64,000 nucleotides of DNA from Cryobacterium sp. Y82 (GCF_002929495.1 NZ_PJJJ01000036.1:62001-126000), one strand, 5' to 3'; positions 33,400 through 42,864 are shown, counted from the stretch's first letter. The notes: a model not told the origin generated them from the letters alone. Made by a program: numbers and translations.

Positions 33400-34379
33400 G
33401 GGCGGATCAGTTCCGTCGCGGCCGGCAACGCAGCTCCGAGCCAGCGTTCGATCATGGCGTGCGCGATTGAAGACGGGCCGGGCAGCAGCATCCACGCGCC
33501 CGCATCGAGCAGCTCTTGCCGGCTGAACCAGCACAGCGCCAAAATCTCGGCGCCGTCGGGCTGCAGATCACTTGCCTGCTGGTCGTCGGCGAGTCGAGCG
33601 GTGAACCCGCACATGATGGAGGCCGGGAACGGCCACGGCTGCGAGCCGACGTAGGCCGGATCGGTGACCCGCAGGCCGGATTCTTCGAACATTTCGCGGA
33701 TCACGGCCGATTCCAGGGCTTCGCCGGGTTCGACGAATCCGGCGAGCAGCGAGTAGCGGTTGTTCTCCCACATTGCGTTGGAGCCGAGCAGAAGGCGATC
33801 GTCGGCATCGGTAATGAGCACGATGACGGCGGGATCGGTGCGAGGAAAGACCTGGCTGTTGTCCACCGGGCAGCGACGCACCCAACCGCCCTCCTCGACC
33901 ACGGTTGCAGCGCCACAGCGGGGGCAGTGCGCGTGCGAGGCGTGCCAGTTGAGCACACCGAGGGCCTCGGTGAACAAACCGGCGTCACGGTCACCCAGCA
34001 CGGTCGCGACCGTTCGAAGGTTCACCCACCGGCTCTCGTCGGGCTCCAGCCGGGCCGCAGCGTCGTCATCGAGCTGCGCAGCGACAATGCGGGTACCGGT
34101 CGGCTCGGGCAAGCCGGTTGGCAGGGACCGGCCGAGGTAGACGCGCAAGCCGGGGTTCTGGCGACTCATCGCCACGCGCGCCGGAGGCAGCAGGGCCAGG
34201 TGCACGGCGCTGGTCGAGTCGTTTGGCGCGAGCAGTATCTTGCCGTGCCAGACCGGCAGAACGCGAGTCGCAGAATCCGCCCAGAGCTGATCGAACAGCC
34301 CGGGAATGCTGCGGCTCAGGTGGTCTCGGTCGACCGCGTGGCGAGACAGCGGTAACCGCGTCGTGAAAGTGAACGACAT
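33396..34379 (-). CDS. nudC: NAD(+) diphosphatase NudC (NUDIX hydrolase)
   Basis: ATG 34377-34379 after CGGAGATTAC gives 327 residues; the open frame to 34433 is not needed. A zinc-ribbon remnant CPRCGAA...RRCPVDN precedes PRTDPAVIVLITDADDRLLL and the canonical NUDIX box GFVEPGEALESAVIREMFEE then SGL. The motif SQPWPFPASIMCGF, which defines the NADH-pyrophosphatase group (SQPWPFPxS), is complete. The enzyme splits NAD(H) to NMN(H) and AMP and can remove NAD caps from RNA. The second zinc Cys pair is reduced to one Cys, as in other actinobacterial forms. It forms an operon with uvrD2. Confidence 0.94.
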   Translation of the reverse strand: MSFTFTTRLPLSRHAVDRDHLSRSIPGLFDQLWADSATRVLPVWHGKILLAPNDSTSAVHLALLPPARVAMSRQNPGLRVYLGRSLPTGLPEPTGTRIVAAQLDDDAAARLEPDESRWVNLRTVATVLGDRDAGLFTEALGVLNWHASHAHCPRCGAATVVEEGGWVRRCPVDNSQVFPRTDPAVIVLITDADDRLLLGSNAMWENNRYSLLAGFVEPGEALESAVIREMFEESGLRVTDPAYVGSQPWPFPASIMCGFTARLADDQQASDLQPDGAEILALCWFSRQELLDAGAWMLLPGPSSIAHAMIERWLGAALPAATELIRP

Positions 34380-34463
34380 GGTAATCTCCGAGCTCTGCGA
34401 GAACGTGGGTGTGGAGGCGTGGCGAACAACCACGCAACCGGAAGTCGATCTAACCTAGTAGGC

Positions 34464-35636
34464 ATGGCCAGAACTCAACTCACTCTAGCCGCGTTAGCCA
34501 CCTCCGCAGTTCCGGGGCTCGACGTGGCCTACACCCGCAAGCACAGTGCCGGCGCGCACGGACTGTTCGACTCGGCGCTCGTCATTGACACAGACGGGCG
34601 GGCGCTAATCATTCGCGTTCCCACCAGCCAGTCGGCCGAAACCGAACAGTCCGCCGACCTCGTGGCGCTGCGCGCGCTCACCACCGGCAATCGCAGTCGA
34701 CTGCCGTTCGACGTGCCCGAATACGTCGGCCAGACGCCCATTCAGGGAACCCGCGCTGTGGTCTATGAGCTGCTGGCCGGCGACAGTTTCGATGCGGATG
34801 CCCTCACAGGACACGAGGGCGTCTCGGGGTCGATCGGCCGCGCCATCGCCGCGATCCACTCACTGCCGAGCGCTTTCATCGGCACGGCCGGGCTTTCCCA
34901 GCAGAGCGCTGAACAGTGCCGCAAAGACGCCATCGACCTGATCGACCGGGCCGCCAACACCGGATACCTTCCCGCAGCACTGCTGCGCCGCTGGGAACAG
35001 GCCACCGACGACGATGCCCTCTGGCAGTTCGCGCCCGCGGTGGTACACGGATCGATGTCGGCCGATTCTATTTTGATCACCGACGACGCCGTATCGGGTA
35101 TTCTCGGCTGGTCCGGCCTGGCCGTCGGCGACCCCGCCCGCGACCTCCACTGGTTGCTAGCCGCGCGCGGAGATGCCGCTGAACTAGCCATCACCGCGTA
35201 TTCGACCGCTCGTCAGGGCAGCGACACCCACATCACCCAGCGTGCCATGCTCTACGCCGAGCTCGAGCTGGCCCGCTGGTTGCTGCACGGTGTGAGCAGT
35301 CATGACCAGTCCATCGTCGATGACGCCGTCGCCATGCTCGACGGCCTCGTCGACACCGTGCACAGCCACACCCAACAGCCGCTCTCCCCCGAAACCGGCC
35401 CGATCATGACCGTCGGTGACGTGGAGAACATGCTCGACCATATGCCGCGCGCCGCCCGCGACTACGACCAGCACGCGGCGATGCATACCGACAGCTACAA
35501 CTTCTCGGGGCACAGCATGGACTCGGACGCCAACTCTGATTCCTTTGACGAGTCCGATGACGGCTCCGAGCCCAACGACTCGCGCACCGGGATTATCGCC
35601 CCCGACCAGGCGGCAAGCAGGTCTGCCTCCGAATAG
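34464..35636 (+). CDS. Aminoglycoside phosphotransferase (APH)-like kinase-fold protein
   Basis: ATG 34464 (MARTQLTLAALATSAVPGLD) gives 390 residues. The APH fold is recognisable: the N-lobe FDSALVIDTDGRALIIRVPT, hinge VVYELLAGDSF, IGRAIAAIHSLPSAF, a catalytic-loop block VVHGSMSADSILITDDAVSG, where the usual HGD is HGS, and the DFG-equivalent GILGWSGLAVGDPARDLHWL. The loss of the catalytic Asp suggests altered or no kinase activity. The last ~60 residues are a low-complexity Asp/Ser-rich tail. The final 142 bp overlap the end of adnB on the opposite strand. The role is unknown, and drug resistance should not be assumed. Confidence 0.8.
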   Translation: MARTQLTLAALATSAVPGLDVAYTRKHSAGAHGLFDSALVIDTDGRALIIRVPTSQSAETEQSADLVALRALTTGNRSRLPFDVPEYVGQTPIQGTRAVVYELLAGDSFDADALTGHEGVSGSIGRAIAAIHSLPSAFIGTAGLSQQSAEQCRKDAIDLIDRAANTGYLPAALLRRWEQATDDDALWQFAPAVVHGSMSADSILITDDAVSGILGWSGLAVGDPARDLHWLLAARGDAAELAITAYSTARQGSDTHITQRAMLYAELELARWLLHGVSSHDQSIVDDAVAMLDGLVDTVHSHTQQPLSPETGPIMTVGDVENMLDHMPRAARDYDQHAAMHTDSYNFSGHSMDSDANSDSFDESDDGSEPNDSRTGIIAPDQAASRSASE

Positions 35637-38600
35637 AGACGCTCGGGGGCGATGACGGTGTCGTCGGCGACGAAATAAAACACGGCGTCGACAATGCTCG
35701 GATCGATTCTCTTCCAGCGGGCGTAGGCCAACCGGTAGAGCGCGAGTTGCGTTTGCTTCAATTCGAGGTCAGCGGCGTTCTTGGGCGCCCGCCCGGTTTT
35801 CCAGTCGACAACCTGGTACCCCGTTTCAGTGCGATAGACCGCGTCGAGCTTGCAGACGAAGACCTGGCCGCCGAGCACGTGGTGAATTTCGATCTCGACG
35901 TCGACCGGCGCTCGATCGGCCCACTCGGACCGTTCAAAAGTGGCCTGCAAAACCGCAAACTGTTCCTGCTCGGGCACGGCGAGGTCATTCAGCGCCCCGG
36001 TACCGCCGTCATCGCCCGCACCGTCATCGCCGAAGTCCAGTTCGTTCAGCGCGGCATCGACGCGATCGGTGCCGGTCGCACCGCCAGCCCGCCGCTCCAC
36101 CCAGGAGTGAAATAGGGTACCGAGCCGTGTGGCCCGGTAGGGGCGCTGCGGCATGGGGCGCCGTAGTTCGGCGGCGACTGCGGCCGGGTCGTCGACGTAA
36201 TCTTTGAACCGGGATGCGGGGATGCGGGTGGGAACGGGGGTAACAGCGCCGCCGGCCAACCGCAGGGCACGTTCTTCCAATAGCAGGGTGACCGCGTGGG
36301 ACCAGCGGGTGGGAGCATCCGCCTCGCTGCCCAAGACGCGGGTCGCGGCGGCTTCGACGAGGGCGCGGCGGGAGCCAAGCGGGTCAAACGGCCACAGTTC
36401 CGTGCCGCTGGAGGCGGAAGCAGGTTTGTCGGCCTCGGCACTCGTGTCGGGGATAGCCGGGATGAGCCCCGCTTTGGCAAGTTCCACGAGGTAGCGGCTG
36501 GGCTTTCGAACCGTCAGTCCTGGCCCCCAAAAGGAGCCGGTCAGCAAGAGTTCTTGCCTGGCACGGGTGATGGCGACGTAGATGAGCCGGCGTTCTTCGT
36601 CGTCGTGTCGCGTCGCCAATTGAGCCTTGTAGGTCTGGAAGGCCAGATCATAATCGAGCTGGGTGTCGTGGCCGGCGACTTCGAGCTCGGGCAGCTCGGA
36701 GCGATCACCCCGAAAAACGTAGGGCAGCTCGCCAAAGCGCAGCCACCCGCTGGAATCGTGAGCTAAGGCGGGCAGGCTTTTTTCCGTGAGGTTCGGAATG
36801 GCGACAAAATCCCATTCGAGGCCCTTGGCGCCATGAATCGTCAGCAACTGCACGGTGCCCTGTTCCGACATTTCAGCGCGCGGGCCGAGGTCGTCTTGCA
36901 GCTCCGCCCGCTTCAGCCAGCGCAGAAAACTGGCCAGGGTGCCCTGTTCGTCGCTGTCGAGGAATGCGGCCACCGTATCGTGGAAGGAATATAGGTTCGC
37001 GAGCCCGAGGTCGTTGTCTTCGTTCGCGGTCAGTTCGATGTCGAGTCGAAATTCCTGTTCGATCAGCCGCACGTAGTCCAGCAGCGGCAGGCCGGCGCGG
37101 GAACGTAACCACGCCAGTTGCCGGCCAGCCGACTGCACACGCGCGCGCCCCAGCTCGCTGAACTCGGCGAATTGGCTATGAGAGTCCGGCGCTGTGCCCA
37201 GAAAGTCCAGCGCGTCAACCAGAGAGCTGCCCTCATCACCGGCGACGGATGCCCGCAGCTTGCCCCGCAGGTCGGCCGAAATGGCTTTCTGGGCCCAGTC
37301 GTGCCGGGCCAACCAGCGTGCCACGTTGGCGAGTGCCTGCAGGTCGCGTGCACCGACACGGTAACGAGCGCCGCTGAGGAGGCGCACGAGTTCGCTGCCG
37401 GCAGCGGGATCGTGCACCACCCGCAGAACGCTCACGACGTCGGCGACTTCCGGTGTGGAAAGCAATCCGCCGAGGCCGAGCACGTGGGCGCGCACTCCAT
37501 GGGCGCGCAGCACCTCGGCGAAGTAGTCCATCTCTCGGCGGGCCCGAAAGAGCATGGCCCCGGTGTGATCACCGACGAGCCGGGCGGCGAACCAGTTGGC
37601 CACCGCGTCGGCCTCAGCGGCAATGGTTTCAGCCATGAGCGCGTCAACGGTGCCGGCCCTGGTTCCGGCCGGCACCTTGAGTGTTTCAACCTGGATTCCG
37701 CCGGGTTGGGCGCGCAGTGTCTGACTCAGCGGATCGACGACGGCATTCGCGGCGTCGAGCACGAGGGCGGGGTTCCGCCACGTGAAGGACAGCGACATGG
37801 TCGGCGCTGCGGCCTTGCGACTGGAGTCGCTGGTGTTGAAGTCTCGCCCGAAGCCGAGCAAATTCGCCGAGCTCGCCCCGCGCCATCCGTAGATCGACTG
37901 GTGCGGGTCACCGACGGCCATCACCGGATGGTTTTGAAAGAGCGTGTGCAACAGTTCGGTCTGCAGCACGGAGGTGTCCTGGTATTCGTCGAGCAGCACG
38001 ACACGGTACTGGTCGCGATAACGATCAACGACCGCATCAACTTTCTGGCAGACCTGAAGCGCGAGGGCCACTTGGTCGGAGAATTCGATGAGGCCGAGGC
38101 GGCGCTTCTCGCCGCTGTACTGCGCAGCGAGTTCGGCGAGCACGGGCAATGGCGCGACTGCGGCCAGGGCGTCTACCACCGAGTCGTACGGTTTTTTCTT
38201 GCGCGGGTTGCCGTAGGGCAAATCGCTCAGATAAGCGAAGCTTTCGGCCAGGCCGGCGAGATCGTGCGGGGTTCCCGGTGCGCCGTCGTGCCAGGCCGGC
38301 GGATTCTCAGCGACGGCACGACTGAGCTGCAACACGGCGTCGGTGACCTGGTCGACGCTCTTTCCGTAAGGCACCAGGCGGCCGTCGCCGTGCTCGATGA
38401 CCACGCGCCGAGCGAGCAGCCAGGCGCTCGTTTCACTGAGTAGCACAGATTCCGGCTCGCGGCCGAGCAACAGGGCATTGTCGGTGAAGAGCCGGCTGGC
38501 AAAAGAGTTGTAAGTGGAGACGCTCGGCGTGTTGAACAGGTCGGACGACTCAGCCGTCAGGCCGTCGTCCGGGCCTGCGATGATCGGCATCAGCCCAGCG

Positions 38601-38890
38601 GCATCGAGGTCGGTGATGCGCTTATTGATGCGATCGCTCAGCTCGCCGGCAGCCTTGCGGGTGAAAGTGAGTCCAAGAATCTGATCGGGGCGGGCGTGGC
38701 CGTTGGCGAGTAGCCAGAGCACCCGGTTGGCCATCGTCTCGGTCTTGCCGCTTCCGGCGCCGGCGACCACCAGGGTCGGCGTAAGCGGCGCCTCGATGAC
38801 CTCCTGCTGCTCAGCGGTGGGTGGAGGAAGCCTGAGTTCTGCGGCAATGTCGAGGGCGGAGACCGTGGTGGCCGTTGTCGTGAGACTCAT
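35495..38890 (-). CDS. adnB: AdnB-like ATP-dependent helicase-nuclease subunit
   Basis: The 1131-residue protein has a UvrD-like motor at the N-terminus: VVAGAGSGKTETMANRVLWL (motif I), LTFTRKAAGELSDRI, VVLLDEYQDTSVLQTELLHT (II), AVGDPHQSIYGWRGA (III), LLTIHGAKGLEWDFVAIPNL (V) and IYVAITRARQELLLTG (VI). A C-terminal PD-(D/E)XK nuclease shows FVCKLDAVYRTETGYQVVDW then KTGRAP and ELKQTQLALYRLAYARWK. With AdnA it would resect double-strand breaks, the RecBCD/AddAB counterpart of Actinobacteria. It starts 4 bp inside the end of adnA (ATGA). The C-terminal Ser/Glu-rich ~30 residues are encoded opposite the APH-like gene end. Confidence 0.92.
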   Translation of the reverse strand: MSLTTTATTVSALDIAAELRLPPPTAEQQEVIEAPLTPTLVVAGAGSGKTETMANRVLWLLANGHARPDQILGLTFTRKAAGELSDRINKRITDLDAAGLMPIIAGPDDGLTAESSDLFNTPSVSTYNSFASRLFTDNALLLGREPESVLLSETSAWLLARRVVIEHGDGRLVPYGKSVDQVTDAVLQLSRAVAENPPAWHDGAPGTPHDLAGLAESFAYLSDLPYGNPRKKKPYDSVVDALAAVAPLPVLAELAAQYSGEKRRLGLIEFSDQVALALQVCQKVDAVVDRYRDQYRVVLLDEYQDTSVLQTELLHTLFQNHPVMAVGDPHQSIYGWRGASSANLLGFGRDFNTSDSSRKAAAPTMSLSFTWRNPALVLDAANAVVDPLSQTLRAQPGGIQVETLKVPAGTRAGTVDALMAETIAAEADAVANWFAARLVGDHTGAMLFRARREMDYFAEVLRAHGVRAHVLGLGGLLSTPEVADVVSVLRVVHDPAAGSELVRLLSGARYRVGARDLQALANVARWLARHDWAQKAISADLRGKLRASVAGDEGSSLVDALDFLGTAPDSHSQFAEFSELGRARVQSAGRQLAWLRSRAGLPLLDYVRLIEQEFRLDIELTANEDNDLGLANLYSFHDTVAAFLDSDEQGTLASFLRWLKRAELQDDLGPRAEMSEQGTVQLLTIHGAKGLEWDFVAIPNLTEKSLPALAHDSSGWLRFGELPYVFRGDRSELPELEVAGHDTQLDYDLAFQTYKAQLATRHDDEERRLIYVAITRARQELLLTGSFWGPGLTVRKPSRYLVELAKAGLIPAIPDTSAEADKPASASSGTELWPFDPLGSRRALVEAAATRVLGSEADAPTRWSHAVTLLLEERALRLAGGAVTPVPTRIPASRFKDYVDDPAAVAAELRRPMPQRPYRATRLGTLFHSWVERRAGGATGTDRVDAALNELDFGDDGAGDDGGTGALNDLAVPEQEQFAVLQATFERSEWADRAPVDVEIEIHHVLGGQVFVCKLDAVYRTETGYQVVDWKTGRAPKNAADLELKQTQLALYRLAYARWKRIDPSIVDAVFYFVADDTVIAPERLYSEADLLAAWSGAIIPVRESLGSEPSSDSSKESELASESMLCPEKL

Positions 38891-41800
38891 GAGCTGACCT
38901 GCTTAATGACGTGGATGCGGCAGGACCCGTGGCTTCGCGGGTCGAGGCAGTGCTCGGTGATTTCGGCGAGGAAGGTGCTGCCGCCCATGCCTGCCGCGTC
39001 GTCGCGTACGCGGGTGCGAAAAGCGTCGAGCTGCTCCGGAGTGAACGCTGGCTGGGTGGGATTACGGTAATTCTGCTTGACCGTGCCGGAGGAGACGATG
39101 ACCAGGCGGGCACCAGCCAGCGCCATGTCACCGGACACGCCCTCGATGACGCCCTCCTGAAACGCCAGTTGGTAGGCGCCAAGTTGTGGATGCTCCGCGA
39201 CGCCGACATCGCTTGTCGCGTCGCCCTTGCCGGTTTTCAGGTCGACGATCACGGCCCGCCCGTCGGCTTGGCGTTCCACTCGGTCGATGGTGCCCGACAG
39301 CACGGCACCGCTCACTTCAAGTTGGAAGGTTCCCTCGGCGCTCAGCAACTCACCACCCCCGTTCTCGAAATCGAGCAGGTACGAGGCGAGCCGGTCGGTG
39401 AGCGCTCTGGCGGCGACCTTCTGCACGCGTGACTGCCAATCGGCGTCGAAGTCGAGTTCGTTCCAACGGGACTCCACGCCCTGCCAGAGCGCCTCTGGCC
39501 GACGATCGACGCAGTCTTCCATGACCTTGTGAATGATCGTGCCGAGGTTGGCGGCGGTATTCGAGCTGCCCCCGCCAACCTGCCCGATCAGCCAGTGCAG
39601 CGGACAGGTCTCAAAGGCGGCCATTCGCGACGGCGAGACACGCACCGGATCATCACCGGCCGCCGAGTCATTGAGCGGGCGCACGGTGCTCGGCTCGGTC
39701 AGGCCATACCACTGATCCGGTGCGGCGCCAGGCACATTTTCGCTGGCCAGGCGGGCCAGGGTGGCCGCGGCATCCGCTGCCCGGGCGGCCATCTCGGAAT
39801 CGATGCGGGCCGGTGAGCGGATGGCCCGGGTCAGGTCACGGCGCATCCGCCCGGCCAGGCCGCGCAGCGACAGAGGGTACCGGGCAAAATCGTCAACGCC
39901 GCGCTCCGGCTCGGGGTCTGGCAGCAGACGAAGGAACACAGACGGCTCATTCTCTTCATTGCTCACTGCGGTGACCAGCAGTTCAGTCGTGGCACGGCTG
40001 ACGGCCTGGGCGAACATGCGTAGTTCGTCGTGGAGTACCGCGGTGCGAGCGTCGGTGCCGGTAGCGTCATGCCCGGTGCCATCCTGGCCCGTGGCAACCA
40101 AGGCAAGGTCGCCAGCACCGAGCAGGGAACCACGGATGCGCAGGTCAGGCCAGACATTGGCCTGCACGCCGGCCACCACCACAATGTCGAAATCGCGCCC
40201 GATGGTGCCGCTTGGGGTCGACACGGTGACGGCCGCGCCCAGGGCACGCGGCGCGAGGGTATCTTCGGGCACATCGGTGTCGACGAGATGTTCCAGGAAC
40301 AGCACCGGCGGGGCCGACGGGGTGCGCTCGACGTACCGCTGCGCCGCCGAGAACAGGGCCACGACGGCGTCAAGGTTGTGGTTGGCTTCGTCGGCGACGA
40401 TTCCAGTTCCGGTGGACTGCTCTTTCCACTCGCGATCGAGGCCGCTGCGCTGCCAGAGCCCCCAGAGTAGTTCCTCGATGGTGGCACCGGCTTCGTATTC
40501 GATTTTCGCCTGGCGCAGACTCGCTCCGCAGCCTGCCGCGCGGCGAGCGGTGCGGTTATCGATGGTGGCGAGCAGGTCGGGGTTCTGCAGCGCGACAACG
40601 AGCAACTCGTCGGCGCTTTGCGGTGCGGGGGTGTCAGTGGCCAGCTCGTGCTGGCGCAACGCGGCACGTAGCCGGCGCAGGGTGATCGGGTCGAGCCCAC
40701 CGAGCGGGCCGCGCAGCAACTGGATCGCCGCCTCGGGGTCGAGCGGTTTGCGACCCAGAGTCACCTCAAGAGCCAAGATGAAGGCCCTCACCGCGTATTC
40801 GTCACGCAGGGCTGTGCTCGCGGTAGAGATCTGCGTCGGCACTTCGAGTGCGGCGAGCCCCTTGGAAATCGACGGCACGAGCGCTCCGGTGCGCACGATC
40901 ACGGCCATGCGCGACCAGGGGATCCCGGCAATTACGTGGCGTTCGCGCAGCAGCCGAGCGATGACTGCGAGCTGATCGGCCGGGCTGGTCGCAACCACGG
41001 TTTGCACGGAACGGTCACTCGCTTCTGCCGAATCGCGACCGGCCGCCGCACGCTGGGTTCCAGCCGCGGCGGCACCGATCCGGCCGGTGATCTCCGCCAC
41101 GACTCGACGGATGTCCACGCCGTGCCGATACACCGTTTGCAGCACAATCGGCGCGGCTACCCGGCCGTCGGGTACGGCCCGGCCGTCGCTGAGATAGGAG
41201 CCAAGGCGACCCAGGACATCCGGATGCGCACCGTGAAACGAACCGGTGCTGATGTCCGGGTCACCGACGGCGATGATCGCCACCCCCCGCGTCTGAAACT
41301 GGGCCAGCAGTGTGATCGTGGCCTGTGTGACTTCCTGGGCATCGTCGAGAACAATCAGGCGCAGGTCGGCGAGGGAGCCGAGTGTTGCAACGCCGGCCGG
41401 TCCGGCCTGGGCGCCCGCCACGATAGCGGCAGCATAGCGAGCCAGTTCGGTCGAGTCGAATTGGCCCGGGCGGGCCTGGTCTTTGGCGTCTTCGTATCCG
41501 CGAATGAACTCGGCCGCAGCAACCCACTGCGGACGACCGAGGGCGAAACGCTCGAGCTGGCCCGGCGACACACCGTATTCGACGGCGCGCATCATGAGAT
41601 CGCGAAGTTCGGTGCGAAAGCCACGCAGGCGGCGTACATCGGGACCGAGGGTCGCCGGCCAGGCCGGGCCGGTCTCATCATCGACGTGGCCCTGCAACAG
41701 CTCGGCAATGATCTGGTCTTGTTCCCCACCGGTGAGCAGCGTGGGAGTCGGACCGCCGGCCTGCGCGACCGCCGAGCGCACAATCTGAAATGCCACCGAG

Positions 41801-42063
41801 TTGGCGCTGCGAGCCAGCGGGCCGTTTGTCGGCACGCCAAGGCGCAGCGCAAGCCGGTCGCGCAGCTCCGTTGCACCGGCACGGGTCGGTACCAATACCA
41901 GTACCTCGCTCGGCGAATACCCCCGGTTGAGCACCCTGTCTGCAACGAGTTCGACGAGCGTGGTCGTCTTGCCCGAGCCGGGCGCGCCGATCACCGCGGC
42001 ACTGACCCCGTCGGGGAGGTTCAGAACGGCGGCCTGGGCGGAATCAAGGGTGTGGTTTGTCAC
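38887..42063 (-). CDS. adnA: AdnA-like ATP-dependent helicase-nuclease subunit
   Basis: The 1058-residue partner of AdnB starts at GTG 42061-42063. It carries Walker A in VIGAPGSGKTTTLVELVADR, VLVLVPTRAGATELRDRL, a motif-II-like LRLIVLDDAQEVTQATI, AVGDPDISTGSFHGA, GRDFDIVVVAGVQANVWPDL (V-like) and MFAQAVSRATTELLVTAVSN (VI). A C-terminal PD-(D/E)XK nuclease has the LSGTIDRVERQADGRAVIVD then LKTGKGD block. The motor is more diverged than that of AdnB, as in mycobacterial AdnA. FETCPLHW and the end EHCLDPRSHGSC supply cysteines near the nuclease; a full four-Cys iron-sulfur set is not obvious. It is the first gene of the adnAB operon. Confidence 0.9.
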   Translation of the reverse strand: MTNHTLDSAQAAVLNLPDGVSAAVIGAPGSGKTTTLVELVADRVLNRGYSPSEVLVLVPTRAGATELRDRLALRLGVPTNGPLARSANSVAFQIVRSAVAQAGGPTPTLLTGGEQDQIIAELLQGHVDDETGPAWPATLGPDVRRLRGFRTELRDLMMRAVEYGVSPGQLERFALGRPQWVAAAEFIRGYEDAKDQARPGQFDSTELARYAAAIVAGAQAGPAGVATLGSLADLRLIVLDDAQEVTQATITLLAQFQTRGVAIIAVGDPDISTGSFHGAHPDVLGRLGSYLSDGRAVPDGRVAAPIVLQTVYRHGVDIRRVVAEITGRIGAAAAGTQRAAAGRDSAEASDRSVQTVVATSPADQLAVIARLLRERHVIAGIPWSRMAVIVRTGALVPSISKGLAALEVPTQISTASTALRDEYAVRAFILALEVTLGRKPLDPEAAIQLLRGPLGGLDPITLRRLRAALRQHELATDTPAPQSADELLVVALQNPDLLATIDNRTARRAAGCGASLRQAKIEYEAGATIEELLWGLWQRSGLDREWKEQSTGTGIVADEANHNLDAVVALFSAAQRYVERTPSAPPVLFLEHLVDTDVPEDTLAPRALGAAVTVSTPSGTIGRDFDIVVVAGVQANVWPDLRIRGSLLGAGDLALVATGQDGTGHDATGTDARTAVLHDELRMFAQAVSRATTELLVTAVSNEENEPSVFLRLLPDPEPERGVDDFARYPLSLRGLAGRMRRDLTRAIRSPARIDSEMAARAADAAATLARLASENVPGAAPDQWYGLTEPSTVRPLNDSAAGDDPVRVSPSRMAAFETCPLHWLIGQVGGGSSNTAANLGTIIHKVMEDCVDRRPEALWQGVESRWNELDFDADWQSRVQKVAARALTDRLASYLLDFENGGGELLSAEGTFQLEVSGAVLSGTIDRVERQADGRAVIVDLKTGKGDATSDVGVAEHPQLGAYQLAFQEGVIEGVSGDMALAGARLVIVSSGTVKQNYRNPTQPAFTPEQLDAFRTRVRDDAAGMGGSTFLAEITEHCLDPRSHGSCRIHVIKQVSS

Positions 42064-42158
42064 ATTTCAACGGTAACGGGTTGCGCCGACAGTGAACTCT
42101 GTCAGGGCGGTGGCGCGTTCTGTCGTACTCTGGGCGCAAGGCTACGAAAGGCAGTTCT

Positions 42159-42383
42159 GTGGACATTCGCATTGGTATTTTCAACTCCCCCCGGGAGATC
42201 GGTTTCGAGACATCGCAGCCAGCAACCGAGATTGAGCAGACCGTTGCGGCGGCTCTCTCTGATCCGACCGGCTATCTGAAGCTCAGCGACAGCAAGGGCC
42301 GCGTCTATATCGTTCCGACTGTCGGCCTGGCCTACGTCGAACTCGGCAGCGAAGAATCACGTCGCGTCGGTTTCGTCGCCTAA
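42159..42383 (+). CDS. DUF3107 family small protein
   Basis: GTG 42159 follows GAAAGGCAGTTCT. The 74-residue protein (MDIRIGIFNSPREIGFETSQ, ending VPTVGLAYVELGSEESRRVG) matches DUF3107, a short actinobacterial family found beside the DEAD-box helicase and ferritin-like genes also in mycobacteria. It is predicted to be a soluble alpha/beta protein. The function is not known. It is divergent from adnA, with a 95-bp shared intergenic region. Confidence 0.9.
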   Translation: MDIRIGIFNSPREIGFETSQPATEIEQTVAAALSDPTGYLKLSDSKGRVYIVPTVGLAYVELGSEESRRVGFVA

Positions 42384-42389
42384 AGCGCC

Positions 42390-42698
42390 ATGGAACTCCT
42401 GTTCGTCGCACTTTTCGGCGCTCTCATCGGTCTCGGCGCGCGATATTTTCTGCCCGGGCGGTCAACCCAGGGCTCGGTGCTGGTTCCGGCGATCGGCACG
42501 GTTGCTGCAGCTGTGATCTGGGTCGCGCTGACCTGGCTCGGCTGGAATTGGGCCGGTGGATGGATTTGGTGGGTGTCTCTCGGGGGCGCCGCCGTGTCAT
42601 CCGTCGTACTCAATCTGGTGATCAGCCGGCGACGCATTCATGCCGACCATCGGATGCTGCAACGCCTCGCCAACACCGGGTCCCCCGCTACCGCGTAA
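42390..42698 (+). CDS. Small integral membrane protein
   Basis: The 102-residue protein has three hydrophobic helices (LLFVALFGALIGLGARYF, SVLVPAIGTVAAAVIWVALT and IWWVSLGGAAVSSVVLNLVI) and a basic C-terminus (SRRRIHADHRMLQRLA). It starts 6 bp after the DUF3107 stop and is likely co-transcribed. I cannot assign a function, although small membrane proteins occur at this place in related genomes. Confidence 0.8.
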   Translation: MELLFVALFGALIGLGARYFLPGRSTQGSVLVPAIGTVAAAVIWVALTWLGWNWAGGWIWWVSLGGAAVSSVVLNLVISRRRIHADHRMLQRLANTGSPATA

Positions 42699-42824
42699 CT
42701 TCAAAAAACCGATTGGCCCAAGCGACCGCGCGCCGGTCGCTTGGGTAGAGGTCAAGCAGCGGCGGCATTTACCCCAGCTGAACTGTTTACCATTGAGTCC
42801 GCAGCGATCGACTGATTGCCCCCC

Positions 42825-42864
42825 GTCAGGCCGTCAGGCCGTCAGGCCGTCAGGCCGTCAGGCC
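42825..42864 (+). repeat. Octanucleotide tandem repeat (GTCAGGCC)5
   Basis: Five perfect copies of GTCAGGCC cover the stop codon of the minus-strand ferritin-like gene at 42850-42852. Because the unit has eight bases, gain or loss of copies shifts the frame, but the repeat itself supplies TGA stops, limiting the effect to the last residues. Confidence 0.95.

Noticed and set aside
31945-33654. A 569-codon plus-strand frame opposite uvrD2
   Set aside because: The opposite strand has all SF1 helicase motifs in order; this frame shows none of any family.
34464-35636. A macrolide or aminoglycoside resistance gene
   Set aside because: The APH fold is clear, but the catalytic loop lacks Asp and the gene lies in a housekeeping block. 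No resistance-gene signature is present.
35495-42063. A novel defence island built on two large helicase-nucleases
   Set aside because: Domain order, ATGA coupling and neighbours match the known AdnAB double-strand-break repair complex.
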